Below, in pieces: positions 1-9,229 of a stretch of DNA of 47,777 bases. The notes beneath the pieces are model-generated. The model searched no databases and was not told where the DNA came from. It worked only from the letters and a program-made list of their open reading frames with translations. The DNA lies in NCBI GenBank assembly GCA_018267875.1, contig JAFDXP010000077.1, positions 1-47,777 of the forward strand. Direction: 5' to 3'. The stretch's first letter is position 1; every line of letters starts with the position of its first letter. Both the position numbers and the translations under genes were made by a program. This DNA comes from Bacteroidota bacterium. Lineage in GTDB: Bacteria; Bacteroidota; Bacteroidia; Chitinophagales; Chitinophagaceae.

Positions 1-171
1 GTTACTCGCGAACATATTTTGCAAGTAGTTTGGGGGTATAATGTATATCCAACAACAAGAACAATAGATAATTTTATTCTCAACTTCCGAAAGTATTTTG
101 AAAAAGACAGCCGTAGCCCTAAACACTTTCATTCTGTACGTGGAATAGGTTATAAGTTTACCGCTAACTAA
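1..171 (+). CDS. Response regulator, C-terminal winged-helix end (partial)
   Basis: The open frame enters from the left edge and stops with TAA at 169-171, giving the last 56 residues. The text WGYNV...TRTIDNFILNFRKYFE...HFHSVRGIGYKF is the recognition helix plus wing of OmpR/PhoB-type DNA-binding domains, with the characteristic VRGIGYKF wing at the C-terminus. The protein would bind DNA under control of an upstream receiver domain. That domain and the partner histidine kinase are outside the window, so the stimulus is unknown. The family call is firm; the specific regulator is not identifiable. Confidence 0.85.
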   Translation, partial: VTREHILQVVWGYNVYPTTRTIDNFILNFRKYFEKDSRSPKHFHSVRGIGYKFTAN

Positions 172-186
172 TTTTCTTTTTAATTG

Positions 187-216
187 TTGCAGGGTGAAAT
201 GATTTTTGTACTTTAA
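187..216 (+). promoter_or_regulatory. Candidate Bacteroidota promoter for the small lipoprotein gene
   Basis: TTG at 187-189 and TACTTTAA at 209-216 are separated by 19 bp. This fits the Bacteroidota -33/-7 pattern (TTTG, then TAnnTTTG) apart from the last base. A transcript would begin near 223, just ahead of the ATG at 232. Motif evidence only. Confidence 0.4.
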
Positions 217-231
217 CACCCGAATTGACCG

Positions 232-549
232 ATGAATATGCGTAAATTTTTACCGGCTATCGTGCTGTTAACCACGCTTGCTGTTTCCTGTAAGAAAGAT
301 AAAAACTATTCAAAAGCCGTAGTGATTGATTCCGGTGATGTGACGAATAATGGCTGTGGATGGCTATTGCGCATGGACGACGGTAAGTACGAAAAGCCAG
401 TGTACGTACCTTCTGCATTCCAACACAACAACCTGAAAGTAAAAGTGAAAATGCACAGTAGTGGCATCTTAGACACATGTCGGTCTATTCCACCGTATGA
501 TTTTTATGAGCAAGTTATTATTGACGATATTAAAAATGACTTGAACTAA
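232..549 (+). CDS. Small hypothetical lipoprotein
   Basis: A 105-residue protein with a hydrophobic N-terminal segment ending in LAVSC, a lipobox, followed by a lysine-rich stretch. It is therefore probably a lipid-anchored envelope protein. ATG codons at 232 and 238 are both possible starts; either keeps the signal peptide. The mature part contains two further cysteines (CGW and DTCRS) that could form a disulfide. I recognise no family. It stands alone between a response regulator and the converging mbnP/mbnH pair, and ends just before a strong shared hairpin. Confidence 0.7.
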   Translation: MNMRKFLPAIVLLTTLAVSCKKDKNYSKAVVIDSGDVTNNGCGWLLRMDDGKYEKPVYVPSAFQHNNLKVKVKMHSSGILDTCRSIPPYDFYEQVIIDDIKNDLN

Positions 550-566
550 AGCATTATAAACTAAAT

Positions 567-605
567 AATAAAGGGCTATACAATCATTTTGTACAGCCCT
601 TTATT
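567..605. terminator. Bidirectional intrinsic terminator
   Basis: AATAAAGGGCT pairs with AGCCCTTTATT, with a further imperfect stem (TACAA/TTGTA) towards the loop. It lies between two converging genes (the lipoprotein ending at 549 and the peroxidase-like gene ending at 626), and A- and T-rich edges serve both strands. Confidence 0.8.
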
Positions 606-625
606 ATTGGAATACAAGTACGAAA

Positions 626-1666
626 TTATTTAGGCTCCTGAAATCTGGAATCCTTTACAAAATCTACATCATTTAAAGTAGCTAAGAAGGCAAGTACATC
701 AGCTTTTTCTCCATCAGAAAGCGCAATTCCGCTAATCAATAATGGATCTAAAGTAGGTGTTTGATAAATGTCATTTGTATAATGTGCCAAAACATCAGTT
801 AGTGTTCTGAAACGTCCATCGTGCATATAAGGAGGTGAATATTGCAAATTGCGTAAGGATGGAACCTTGAACTTATATAGATCGCTTGCAGCAAGTGTGA
901 TCCGTCCACGCCCAGAATCGTTGGTGGTGGATGGCTTAAGCCCATTGTTTCTAAAACTAAAATCGGAAAATAAAGGCTCAACATGACAAGGTGCACATTT
1001 TTGTCGTACGGTATTTAACCCTCGTAGTTCTGCATCAGTCATGTTTCCGCCTGCTTCCCCACGGATATACTTGTCGTATTTTGAGTTGCTTGAAACCAAC
1101 ATACCCATGAATTGAGCTAATGCTTTCAACATTCGCTGGGAGTAAATACTATCATCGCCAAAAGCAGCAGAAAACCGCTTACGATAGTCGTCATCCTTTC
1201 GCAATTTCACCATAATGTTGTCTAACTTTTCGTCCATCTCCACCGGATTTTGGATTGGATTTACAGGTTGTACTTCCAAATGATTGACACCACCATCCCA
1301 AAAAAAATTATTGTGCCAGTTGAGATTAAAAAGCGATGGAGAATTTCTTATGCCTAACTTGTCATCTACACCATGGCTCAGCTCATGATTCATTTGGGCA
1401 AAAGCTGCAAAGGGTTGATGACAAGATCCGCAGGAAATAGAATTATCGCGACTGAGTCTGGTATCAAAAAACAATTTTCTTCCCAGCTCAAATCCGGCTT
1501 GGGTTAGTGTATTTCCTTCAAAAGCATAGTGTGGTTTTGGCCAATTTGGTGGTGTTTCAAAAGCAATTTGCTTGGATGGTGATATCTCCGGATCCTGCCG
1601 ACATCCGAAAGAAAGAACAACGCTCAAAAGGCTTAAAACACTAATGATTCTCCAACTTCTTTTCAT
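626..1666 (-). CDS. Di-haem cytochrome c peroxidase / MbnH-like protein
   Basis: A 346-residue protein with an N-terminal lipoprotein signal (LSFGC) and two CxxCH haem sites, CGSCH near residue 80 and CAPCH near residue 225. These are the hallmarks of the MauG/CcpA peroxidase family. It is translated immediately after the MbnP-family gene, with the start overlapping that gene's stop (TAATG). Paired di-haem enzymes of this kind (MbnH) oxidise a tryptophan in the partner MbnP so that it binds copper. Pairing with MbnP favours MbnH over a plain peroxide-scavenging CcpA, but the sequence alone cannot decide. Likely periplasmic or outer-membrane anchored. Confidence 0.88.
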   Translation of the reverse strand: MKRSWRIISVLSLLSVVLSFGCRQDPEISPSKQIAFETPPNWPKPHYAFEGNTLTQAGFELGRKLFFDTRLSRDNSISCGSCHQPFAAFAQMNHELSHGVDDKLGIRNSPSLFNLNWHNNFFWDGGVNHLEVQPVNPIQNPVEMDEKLDNIMVKLRKDDDYRKRFSAAFGDDSIYSQRMLKALAQFMGMLVSSNSKYDKYIRGEAGGNMTDAELRGLNTVRQKCAPCHVEPLFSDFSFRNNGLKPSTTNDSGRGRITLAASDLYKFKVPSLRNLQYSPPYMHDGRFRTLTDVLAHYTNDIYQTPTLDPLLISGIALSDGEKADVLAFLATLNDVDFVKDSRFQEPK

Positions 1667-2421
1667 TAGTCAATTCGATCAATAGAGAACATATCGGCAT
1701 AATTTGTCGCCATTCGCATAGCATTTGCCCCAGCGGTAGTGATGACAGGTAACGTTGCTACATTTACGGTATAGGGAGTCTTAAACCACTCCAACAAATC
1801 TGCTTTCAAATGAAGATTGGGCGTGGCTCCTGCCTTGATGGTGATGGGAGTAGGGAATGTTAGCGTAACTGTTTTGAGAACAGAATTCATTTCCTGATAT
1901 CCGGTGATGTGATAAGAAATAGGTGATGGTGCACTTGGTGATAAGCCTTCAAACATGGCCATGATATAGCCTGAATTCCAATCCCAAAACATGCCATTGC
2001 CTGGGTCTAAAGCACCCGTTTGTGCCCCTGAAGTATTTCGAGCTTCGTCCACACCAATCAGAAAACGAATCTTAGTATAAGTACCCGTTGGGATGCTATC
2101 AATAACCCAAGACTTCGATTCTTCTTGCCTTTCATTCACTAAATAATAACTTTCTTTTTCTCTAAACTCTGTGGAGTCTTTGAGTAAAGCGATATTGGTA
2201 AAGTAATATTTGAATTCCCAAGCTTTTAAGGAGTCGCCATTTTCCGTTTTATACCAAACACTGTCAAGTTTCAATTTTTCAGTGCCGGCCATGTTTTGAA
2301 TAGATATTTTGAGTTTGCCATAAACACCTAAAGGAGCAGGATTTTCATCTTCCTTTTTACGGCAAGCACCAAAGCATACACTTACAATCAGCAGAAAAGC
2401 TAACAATTTCTTCATGTTCAA
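1666..2421 (-). CDS. MbnP-family copper-binding lipoprotein
   Basis: A 251-residue protein with a lipobox (VCFGAC). The features LKISIQNMAG, EFKYYFTNIAL, IRFLIGVDEARN, DPGNGMFWDWNSGYIMAMFEG and SYHITGY match the MbnP family. The FWDW segment supplies the tryptophan-rich part that the partner di-haem enzyme modifies in characterised members. It is the first gene of a two-gene unit with the MbnH-like gene. Known members bind copper; here that role is inferred from family and pairing. This pair is chromosomal and separate from the metal island further right. Confidence 0.85.
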   Translation of the reverse strand: MNMKKLLAFLLIVSVCFGACRKKEDENPAPLGVYGKLKISIQNMAGTEKLKLDSVWYKTENGDSLKAWEFKYYFTNIALLKDSTEFREKESYYLVNERQEESKSWVIDSIPTGTYTKIRFLIGVDEARNTSGAQTGALDPGNGMFWDWNSGYIMAMFEGLSPSAPSPISYHITGYQEMNSVLKTVTLTFPTPITIKAGATPNLHLKADLLEWFKTPYTVNVATLPVITTAGANAMRMATNYADMFSIDRID

Positions 2422-2438
2422 TTGATATGATTAGAGTT

Positions 2439-2446
2439 CAAAAATA
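2439..2446 (-). promoter_or_regulatory. Possible -7 box of the mbnP-mbnH unit
   Basis: On the minus strand this reads TATTTTTG, a perfect TAnnTTTG box about 18 bp ahead of the first ATG at 2421. No clear TTTG lies at the right distance upstream, so the call is weak. Confidence 0.3.
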
Positions 2447-2568
2447 CAAAAAGTAAAATCTAATCCGGTGACTATAATCAACTGAAAAGTAAGAGGAATG
2501 CGGATGATTTTTCTAAGCAGAAACCAACCACGTATGTTTGCCTTACAGGTTCTATATAAATCGTAAAG

Positions 2569-2589
2569 GTTTAGCCCGAAGGGCTAAAC
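2569..2589. repeat. Short perfect hairpin (TTTAGCCC/GGGCTAAA type)
   Basis: GTTTAGCCC-GAA-GGGCTAAAC is a 9-bp perfect stem with a 3-nt loop. Intergenic palindromes of this type are common in Bacteroidota. It has no T-run, so it is not an obvious terminator. Confidence 0.6.
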
Positions 2590-2980
2590 AATCAACTTGG
2601 TGTTGGATAAAAATATGGATGTGGCCGTGCATTCCATTGATGTGGTAAAATACCAATTTTTATTTTTGATAAACCCTTAATTTTATAGGTAATGGCTATT
2701 TCCCTACTCTTTGGGAATTGTAGATTTTTAGTTTTTTCAACTGAAAAAAATACGAAATAGTTGCTTAGTGCAGCTCATGGTGAATCATGATTGTGCCGCA
2801 CTCCGTGCGTGGTTTGTGTTGTGTTTTGCACAATTCTCTAAGCTATGGCTTGGAAAGAGATAAGAAACGTATCGTGCTTGGCAAGTAGCAAAACTACAAG
2901 TTAATCAATCTATCAGAAGCCAATAGAATTTGGTCTGCTTTTCTTCAAAGAATTTAGTTCAAAAAATCATTTCTTCTATT

Positions 2981-5494
2981 TCAATCTTCTTCAACATACA
3001 CCCTTTTAACACGCTGTGATATACCTGTCATGATCTCGTATGGAATTGTATTTGCCCATTTTGCTAATTGCGTTACCGGAAGACTTGCTCCAAACACCAC
3101 AACCTCATCCCCTTCTTTAGAATCGGGTATTGAAGAAATATCCAACATGCACATGTCCATACAAACAGAGCCGATGATAGGTGCGGGTTTCCCTTGTACT
3201 AACATGTATGCTGCTGAATTAGCAATGGCGCGTGGATAGCCATCTGCATAACCTATACTGACGGTAGCAATTCGTTTGGGTGCTTCTACCTTGCCTCTTC
3301 TTCCGTAGCCGATAGTTTCGCCCGCGTCAATTTGTTTTATTTGTGCGATAGTAGTTTTCAGAGTACTGACTTGTACTAATTTTTTTCCATTTTTTTCAGA
3401 ATTATCCACTCCATACAAGCCAATTCCTAAGCGCACCATATCATAATGTAATGACGGATGCCTAACAATTCCTGCACTATTGCAAAGGTGTCGAAGTGGT
3501 TGATAGTTTAGCGCGTTTATCAGCGTTTGGCTCATTTGGTCGAATCTCTTGGCTTGAACAAGCGTGAAGTAGTCAAATGCTGGATCATCACTGGCTGCAA
3601 GGTGGCTAAAAATGCTTTGTACTTTTATCAGTGAAGTATTTTGCAAAGTTTCTGTCAGTTCCGAAATATCTTGTTCCATAAAACCAAGTCGGTGCATACC
3701 TGTATCTAATTTGATATGGATTGGATAGTGTTGTGCTTGCAGTGTTTTAGCCATGGCTAAAAAGCCAGTTAACGATCGCATGTTATAGATTTCCGGTTCC
3801 AACTTCCAAGCAATCATCAAATCAAATGAAGTATTGTCTGGGCTCATTACCATGATAGGCATAGTAATACCTGCCTTTCGTAAGGCTATCCCTTCATCTG
3901 TATAAGCAACAGTTAGATAGTCAACTCCTGCAAATTGTAGTAAATGGGCAATTTCGAAACTACCGCTACCGTAGGAAAAAGCTTTTACCATAGCCATTAG
4001 CTTGATGCTAGGTTTCAGTAGTCCACGAAAAACATTTAGATTTTGACTGATGGCACTTAGGTTTATGGATAGTGTAGTTTGATGAATTTTTTGCTCCAAC
4101 AACCGCCCAATTTTTTCAAAGCGAAAACTGCGTGCACCTTTTAAGAGAATTGCTTCATTTTCAAACTGAAGTAAATGAAATTGTTTGAGCAAGTCTTCTG
4201 TGCTTTTAAAGAAGATGCTTTTTAGTTTCTTTATGGACTTAAATAAAGTGCGATGCTTGTATAATCCAATGCCAACGCCAATAAGTCTTTGCACTTTTCG
4301 CCTGTCCACTAATTCAGAAACTTCTTCATACAGCGATAAGTCAGATTTACCCATCTGCATCATATCAGATAGAATGAGTGTATGTTGTTGGTGTTGTTTT
4401 TGTTGCTCTAAAAAGTCAAGGGCAATTTGTAAGGAGGTAAGGTCTGAATTGTAAGTGTCATTGATGATGGTGCAATCGTTAATGCCATGCCGAAGCTCTA
4501 ATCGCATAGCAACTGAATGCAGGCCTGACATTTTTTCTTGGATGAAAGAATGGGGTTTATTCAATAAATGCAAGGCACACCAACAATGTATGGCGTTTTC
4601 AATGGAAGCTGCGTCATTAAAAGGGATTGTGATTGTGAATTCTTTCCCCTGAATGAAAGCTGAGATATGCGATTGGTTCAGCGTTTTCTCAATTTTTATA
4701 ATTTTTAAATCAGCATCATGTTTTTGAGACCAAGTGAACAATTGTAAAGATGCTTCAGCGTTTTTTATTTGATTTTGATAGGAAACAATGCACTCGTTCA
4801 GGTCTGGATTGTCGCTACAATAGATCAGTTGCTTCGCATGACGAAACAAAACGAGTTTTTCGTTTATTTTTTGTCGTTGGTTTAGAAACCCTTCACTATG
4901 TGCTTCCCCAATGTTGGTAAAGATTCCAATATCAGGGTGGATAATTGTTTCCAAATTTTCCATTTCTCCGGGTTGTGAAATTCCGGCTTCAAAGATTCCT
5001 AAATTATGATCCGGTTCTATAAGCCAAACGGCAAGCGGAACACCAATTTGTGAATTGTAACTTTTGGGATTTCTAACGATATTGAAATTGTCACTGAGCA
5101 ACTGAAACAACCATTCTTTTACAACCGTTTTACCATTACTTCCGGTGATACCGAATACGGGTAGAGAAAATTGTCTTCGGTAGGCAGCCACAATTTTTTG
5201 TAGCGCATCCTTTGTGTCATTTACGCATAAAAAATTTGCTTCCGGGTAGTTTTGAGTTGGAATATGCTGGTGTACTAAAAAATTGCGTACACCTTGCCGG
5301 TAAGCACTTTCAATATATTGATGTCCATCTCTTCGGGATGATTGAATAGCTATGAAAAGGGTGTGATTCGGGTCTCCGTTTATTTTTCGGCTATCAATGC
5401 ACAGATCCTCAATTTCGCTATTGTCAAAAAAGCTGAGCCAAGTGCCATGACCCCATGTTTGTAACTGTTTTGCGGTTGCTACACCCATTTCCAT
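2981..5494 (-). CDS. murF-alr: Bifunctional UDP-MurNAc-tripeptide:D-Ala-D-Ala ligase / alanine racemase
   Basis: An 837-residue fusion. The first ~460 residues are MurF: a P-loop GITGSNGKT near residue 118, then a Mur ligase central domain (NPKSYNSQIGVPLAVW, FEAGIS) and a C-terminal domain (NDTYNSDLTSLQIAL). Residues ~470-837 are a PLP-dependent alanine racemase: the Schiff-base lysine lies in MAMVKAFSYGSG, and GYADGYPRAI and the cysteine-containing GSVCMDM follow. Together they make D-alanine and attach D-Ala-D-Ala to the cell-wall precursor in the cytoplasm. This fusion is typical of Bacteroidota. The start MEMGVATAKQ has a second in-frame ATG two codons on. Confidence 0.97.
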   Translation of the reverse strand: MEMGVATAKQLQTWGHGTWLSFFDNSEIEDLCIDSRKINGDPNHTLFIAIQSSRRDGHQYIESAYRQGVRNFLVHQHIPTQNYPEANFLCVNDTKDALQKIVAAYRRQFSLPVFGITGSNGKTVVKEWLFQLLSDNFNIVRNPKSYNSQIGVPLAVWLIEPDHNLGIFEAGISQPGEMENLETIIHPDIGIFTNIGEAHSEGFLNQRQKINEKLVLFRHAKQLIYCSDNPDLNECIVSYQNQIKNAEASLQLFTWSQKHDADLKIIKIEKTLNQSHISAFIQGKEFTITIPFNDAASIENAIHCWCALHLLNKPHSFIQEKMSGLHSVAMRLELRHGINDCTIINDTYNSDLTSLQIALDFLEQQKQHQQHTLILSDMMQMGKSDLSLYEEVSELVDRRKVQRLIGVGIGLYKHRTLFKSIKKLKSIFFKSTEDLLKQFHLLQFENEAILLKGARSFRFEKIGRLLEQKIHQTTLSINLSAISQNLNVFRGLLKPSIKLMAMVKAFSYGSGSFEIAHLLQFAGVDYLTVAYTDEGIALRKAGITMPIMVMSPDNTSFDLMIAWKLEPEIYNMRSLTGFLAMAKTLQAQHYPIHIKLDTGMHRLGFMEQDISELTETLQNTSLIKVQSIFSHLAASDDPAFDYFTLVQAKRFDQMSQTLINALNYQPLRHLCNSAGIVRHPSLHYDMVRLGIGLYGVDNSEKNGKKLVQVSTLKTTIAQIKQIDAGETIGYGRRGKVEAPKRIATVSIGYADGYPRAIANSAAYMLVQGKPAPIIGSVCMDMCMLDISSIPDSKEGDEVVVFGASLPVTQLAKWANTIPYEIMTGISQRVKRVYVEED

Positions 5495-5536
5495 CTAAAG
5501 TTTTAGGTCGTTGAAAACCCTTTTCTGTCAAGGCTT

Positions 5537-6568
5537 TTACTTTTGTGGCGACAAGCCCATCAAGTTAGTAGAAGCATCATCCTGAAAAAATTCGCTTCCA
5601 CTACGGAAAAACTTATCGAAGGTAAATGCTTGAAGTAATACAGTGTCTTTATTATGATTGATGATACCGTAAAACCTGTCTATATCATATTCACCTTCTT
5701 TTGCGGTAGATAGGTTTTTACTCCTTTTATTAAGAGGCATTTTGAAGATTTCGATATGCTGATTCCATCCATTTTTTGCAATAATATCCATTGTGCAAAA
5801 TTTTGGAACGGATGCAATAGTAGAATCAATTCCTTGAATGCCGTTTAGATAACCTTCAGCATATACATCAGCAAAGAATTTGAGATAAGAATATACTCTT
5901 CTCTCGTTGAGTACACCGGTTGCTGGAATGGAGTCAGCTTTCACTTCTAACTTAGTTCCATTCAGTATAGTAAAAGAATGTTTAGGTGCATCTACATAAT
6001 GAATAGAAAAACTTTGCACCTCATTCGGCTGCAAGTTCATTACGCTTCTATCGCGCCAATCGTCAAACAACACAGAGTAAACCGGAGTTAAGAAACCTCT
6101 GAAATTTGGAATTTGCACAACATAAGGATGTTTTGCGCCTTCTTGAAGCATATAAGTTCCTGAAAAATCATAAGCTCCACCACCTACATAGAAGGTGTTT
6201 GTCTTGCTACCCTTTCTATTATATATTTCTACCTTGACACCGCTGCCGGCTAAGGCTTTTACAACACTATTGTGCGAATTTTCAGGGACTGGATACAAGG
6301 GTTGTTGCTGCTTCATGGTGCTCAACAAGTTGTTGACAGTAGAAACCCTGGCTTTGTATTTTCCATTCAAATACCAACCAGAGTCTGTCCGTTGTAGTGT
6401 GATGTCATCTCCTTCATTATTAGAAAGAAATATTTTGCCAACATCACTTGTGTCTTTTATTGTGAAGGCTGCTTCATTTTTACTAAACGTATCCTGATCG
6501 CTAAATACAAAATAATAGACTCCAAATCCAAGCACCCCTAATAGTACCAAATAAATAGCTGTCTTCAT
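5537..6568 (-). CDS. DUF4340-domain membrane-anchored protein
   Basis: A 343-residue protein with one N-terminal transmembrane helix (residues ~3-22) and the rest exported. The segments GKIFLSNNEGDDITLQRTDSGWYLNGKYKARVSTVNNLLSTMK and FYVGGG...GTYMLQ match DUF4340. Such proteins usually accompany ABC-2/GldG-type transporters, as here: it follows gldG by 9 bp in the same operon. Its molecular role is unknown; an extracytoplasmic accessory of the GldFG complex is the simple inference. Confidence 0.85.
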   Translation of the reverse strand: MKTAIYLVLLGVLGFGVYYFVFSDQDTFSKNEAAFTIKDTSDVGKIFLSNNEGDDITLQRTDSGWYLNGKYKARVSTVNNLLSTMKQQQPLYPVPENSHNSVVKALAGSGVKVEIYNRKGSKTNTFYVGGGAYDFSGTYMLQEGAKHPYVVQIPNFRGFLTPVYSVLFDDWRDRSVMNLQPNEVQSFSIHYVDAPKHSFTILNGTKLEVKADSIPATGVLNERRVYSYLKFFADVYAEGYLNGIQGIDSTIASVPKFCTMDIIAKNGWNQHIEIFKMPLNKRSKNLSTAKEGEYDIDRFYGIINHNKDTVLLQAFTFDKFFRSGSEFFQDDASTNLMGLSPQK

Positions 6569-6577
6569 GTTCTTTCC

Positions 6578-8308
6578 TTATTTTCCTTCGTAACGACGCT
6601 TTCTGAAAAACAGATAAACGGATGCAAATACCAACACTATGGCAATGGGTACTCCCACATTTAAGGCTTCCCATTTAAGCTCTTCATCTTTTGAACGTTT
6701 GCCATCCAGCAAGCGCAGTTTCATGTCTTTGTTTCTTGCTTCTAATAAACTGTGCGGATCAGTTAAATATTCCAAGCAGTTCAACACAAAATTTTTGTTG
6801 GCAAACAAAGATTGTGTGTATTCCCAATAACCCATTTCATTGTATCCACGAGTTTGAGAAAGAGTGTTCAACATCACATCTCCATCTGAAATTATGATCA
6901 TAGCATTGCTGCTGTCAACGGAAGGCTTGAAGTTATATTTTAAAGAGTCTTTCAAAACTGCAAGGAATGCAGGTGCCATTCTATTGGCAAATAAGGAGTT
7001 GAATTTTCCTTCGGCTAAAACGGCAACCGGAATTTGCTGGCGTGGAAAAAGTTTTGGATCAGGGTTAAAACGAATCATGCTTAAGCTCACACGAACCGGA
7101 TTAGCAGCTGTGCGACTATAGTTAGATGATGATAACAATACAGTTTTGTGAACGCCATCGGTTATGATGGTGTCTATGCTATTGGAAAATTTGCCCATCA
7201 CAGCATCCATATTGTTGACAATGGGATGTTTTGAAGTAGGCGTAAATATGGGAAGAAAAGGCCAAGGACGTAATTCTATTTGCGGTTGTCCGTTTCCTAA
7301 GGTTCCGGTAATAAGAGGCACTTGGTTACATTGCACATCTTCTACCAAATCATAGTTTACCCGAACACCGTATTTAAACAGTTGATCATCGAGGTTGAGC
7401 GGATATTCTTGTGTTAAAAATTGACCTGTCTTTTGCAAACTATCTACCGGTGTGTTTAGCATAGAAAGTGCCCAAAGCACCTTACCGCCGTGCATCACAA
7501 ACTGATCAATTTTAAACTTTTCTTTTTCATCAAAAGTTTGTGTAGGCTTATTAATGATGATAGCTTGATAAATGGCATCGTTAATTCGATATTCGCTCGT
7601 CAAATCCAACGTGTCAACAAAATAGCTTTGCTTCAACGTGTTAAAAAGGTCAAAAGTTTGAGGGCCTAATTGTTCGCCATGCCCCATAATGTAAGCCAGA
7701 CGTGGTTTTATGGTAGTTTCTAATTTGTGAATAGCATTAGCCAGTTTATATTCCAATAAGGATTCAGAATAGTTCAGCACCTCTAAAGGCGACATTCCCA
7801 AATGGTTTTCTAAAAGTTTTACAGCAAGGCTTCTACCTCTATATTGCACTAAGGCATAAGGATAAATGATTTGTTCTGATGCATTTTGTTCCCCACGTAC
7901 ATTTAAGCTTACAGGCTCAACGCCCTTCTCGTAAAGGCTTTTGGCTACTTCCCCTTTTTCCTTTTCACTTTTTCCTTCCAGTGGGTCACTAAAGCGAAAG
8001 ACAATTTTAGAACCTGCATATTCTTTAAAAGATTGCAGTCTTTCACGAGTTGCTTCGCTGAGTCGCTGAAACCCTGCCGGAAATTTACCTTTGAGATATA
8101 CATCAACAGTGGCTACCTCTTTCATGTTGCGCAACATGTTTTTGGTAGCGTCAGAAAGTGTAAATCGCTTCTCTCTGGTAAGGTCAAATCCCTTATGGAA
8201 GCGAGATGCAAGTATGTTGATACAAACAAGTATAGCAGTTAATACAAACAGACGAATGACCGCCTGTCGTTGCTGTTGTTTTCTTTTGCCAGATGTGTGA
8301 TTGCTCAT
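6578..8308 (-). CDS. gldG: Gliding-motility-associated ABC transporter component GldG
   Basis: About 576 residues, with an N-terminal transmembrane helix (residues ~18-38), a large extracytoplasmic ABC-type_uncharacterised (GldG) domain beginning FDLTREKRFTLSDATKNML, and a C-terminal transmembrane helix followed by FRKRRYEGK. I place the start at the ATG at 8308 (MSNHTSGK), 8 bp after the gldF stop. A longer frame to 8341 would overlap gldF and adds no conserved sequence. In flavobacteria GldF, GldG and the ATPase GldA form a transporter linked to gliding and type IX secretion; gldA is not in the window. Confidence 0.93.
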   Translation of the reverse strand: MSNHTSGKRKQQQRQAVIRLFVLTAILVCINILASRFHKGFDLTREKRFTLSDATKNMLRNMKEVATVDVYLKGKFPAGFQRLSEATRERLQSFKEYAGSKIVFRFSDPLEGKSEKEKGEVAKSLYEKGVEPVSLNVRGEQNASEQIIYPYALVQYRGRSLAVKLLENHLGMSPLEVLNYSESLLEYKLANAIHKLETTIKPRLAYIMGHGEQLGPQTFDLFNTLKQSYFVDTLDLTSEYRINDAIYQAIIINKPTQTFDEKEKFKIDQFVMHGGKVLWALSMLNTPVDSLQKTGQFLTQEYPLNLDDQLFKYGVRVNYDLVEDVQCNQVPLITGTLGNGQPQIELRPWPFLPIFTPTSKHPIVNNMDAVMGKFSNSIDTIITDGVHKTVLLSSSNYSRTAANPVRVSLSMIRFNPDPKLFPRQQIPVAVLAEGKFNSLFANRMAPAFLAVLKDSLKYNFKPSVDSSNAMIIISDGDVMLNTLSQTRGYNEMGYWEYTQSLFANKNFVLNCLEYLTDPHSLLEARNKDMKLRLLDGKRSKDEELKWEALNVGVPIAIVLVFASVYLFFRKRRYEGK

Positions 8309-8316
8309 AATATATG

Positions 8317-9066
8317 CTAATCCTGACGAGCAGAATCCCAAGTACGCCTGCTTAATGACAAGCGGGTTAGTGAAACAAAAAGAATGATTACGGAAAGAAA
8401 ATAAATAACATCACGAGTATCCACAACGCCTCGACTGATTGACTCGTAGTGAAAAGACATGCCAATCATACTGAGATAATAATCTATGCCGGCGGTGAAA
8501 GCAGGGATTTTACTCAATGCTTCAAAGCCAATGTATAGAATATAGCAAGCAAACAAGGCAATTAAAAAAGCAACTACCTGATTACTGGTTATGGAAGAGC
8601 AGAAAATACCTACTGCAGTGTATGATGCTGCTAAGAAAAACAACCCGATATATGACCCGATAATAGCTCCGGTGTCAATATTATTTGCTACTGCTGAAAG
8701 GCTATCAATCGTAATGACATATACTAACGTGGGAATTAATGCAAATACAACAAGCGTTAAGGATGCAAAATATTTCGCCAAAATAATATCAAGAGAAGTG
8801 AGGGGCTTTGTAGATAACCATTCAATAGTTCCTCCTCGAAACTCATCAGCAAAAGATCGCATCGTTACGGCAGGAATTAAAAGCAAAAGTAAACGAGGAG
8901 CCAATTGAAAAAAGGCATCTAAATTGGCATAGCCATTAGACAAAATACTGGTGTCGGGAATGATCCATAAAAATAACCCGCAGGCTATCAGAAACACTAA
9001 CACGGCAACATAACCCACTATCGAGCTGAAAAATGAGTTTATTTCTTTGATAAAAATACTCCGCAT
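8317..9066 (-). CDS. gldF: Gliding-motility-associated ABC transporter permease GldF
   Basis: About 249 residues with six hydrophobic segments and the ABC-2 permease text FADEFRGGTIEWLSTKPL in the first cytoplasmic loop. I chose the ATG at 9066 (MRSIFIKEINSFFSS), where family members begin. An upstream frame to 9123 adds a non-conserved stretch lying inside the promoter. It is the first gene of the gldF-gldG-DUF4340 operon, with spacings of 8-9 bp. Confidence 0.93.
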   Translation of the reverse strand: MRSIFIKEINSFFSSIVGYVAVLVFLIACGLFLWIIPDTSILSNGYANLDAFFQLAPRLLLLLIPAVTMRSFADEFRGGTIEWLSTKPLTSLDIILAKYFASLTLVVFALIPTLVYVITIDSLSAVANNIDTGAIIGSYIGLFFLAASYTAVGIFCSSITSNQVVAFLIALFACYILYIGFEALSKIPAFTAGIDYYLSMIGMSFHYESISRGVVDTRDVIYFLSVIILFVSLTRLSLSRRTWDSARQD

Positions 9067-9104
9067 GAAAAATAAATAGATTTCGCTCCCTTGCGAAAGG
9101 TGGG

Positions 9105-9112
9105 CAAATATA
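9105..9112 (-). promoter_or_regulatory. Promoter -7 box for the gldF operon
   Basis: The minus strand reads TATATTTG, a perfect TAnnTTTG box, with TTTA 21 bp upstream as a poor -33 element. Transcription would start near 9098, about 30 nt ahead of the gldF ATG at 9066. This supports the shorter gldF start. Confidence 0.5.
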
Positions 9113-9202
9113 GGAAACCCCAAGTGCTTTGGCTAAATTTCAAAACTGTTAAACCTTTTCATTTTACTGATTGTTTTCCTTCCCGATAAAGATGCCTTAC
9201 TA

Positions 9203-9210
9203 TATATTTG
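9203..9210 (+). promoter_or_regulatory. Promoter -7 box for the M23 peptidase gene
   Basis: TATATTTG matches TAnnTTTG exactly and would start a transcript near 9217. No perfect TTTG lies at the expected upstream distance. The position limits where the downstream protein can start: only CTG 9230 or TTG 9284 remain in frame close by. Confidence 0.45.
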
Positions 9211-9229
9211 GCAGCTATTTACCATCGTT

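Larger units (their letters stand above)
2422..2980. other. Intergenic region without a recognised gene
   Basis: About 560 bp between divergently oriented flanks of minus-strand genes. I see no credible coding frame. It holds a possible minus-strand promoter for the MbnP gene and one perfect hairpin at 2569-2589. Confidence 0.6.

Noticed and set aside
8309-8341. Longer N-terminus for GldG overlapping gldF
   Set aside because: The added 11 residues overlap the gldF end and do not resemble the GldG start. The ATG at 8308 gives normal spacing and topology.
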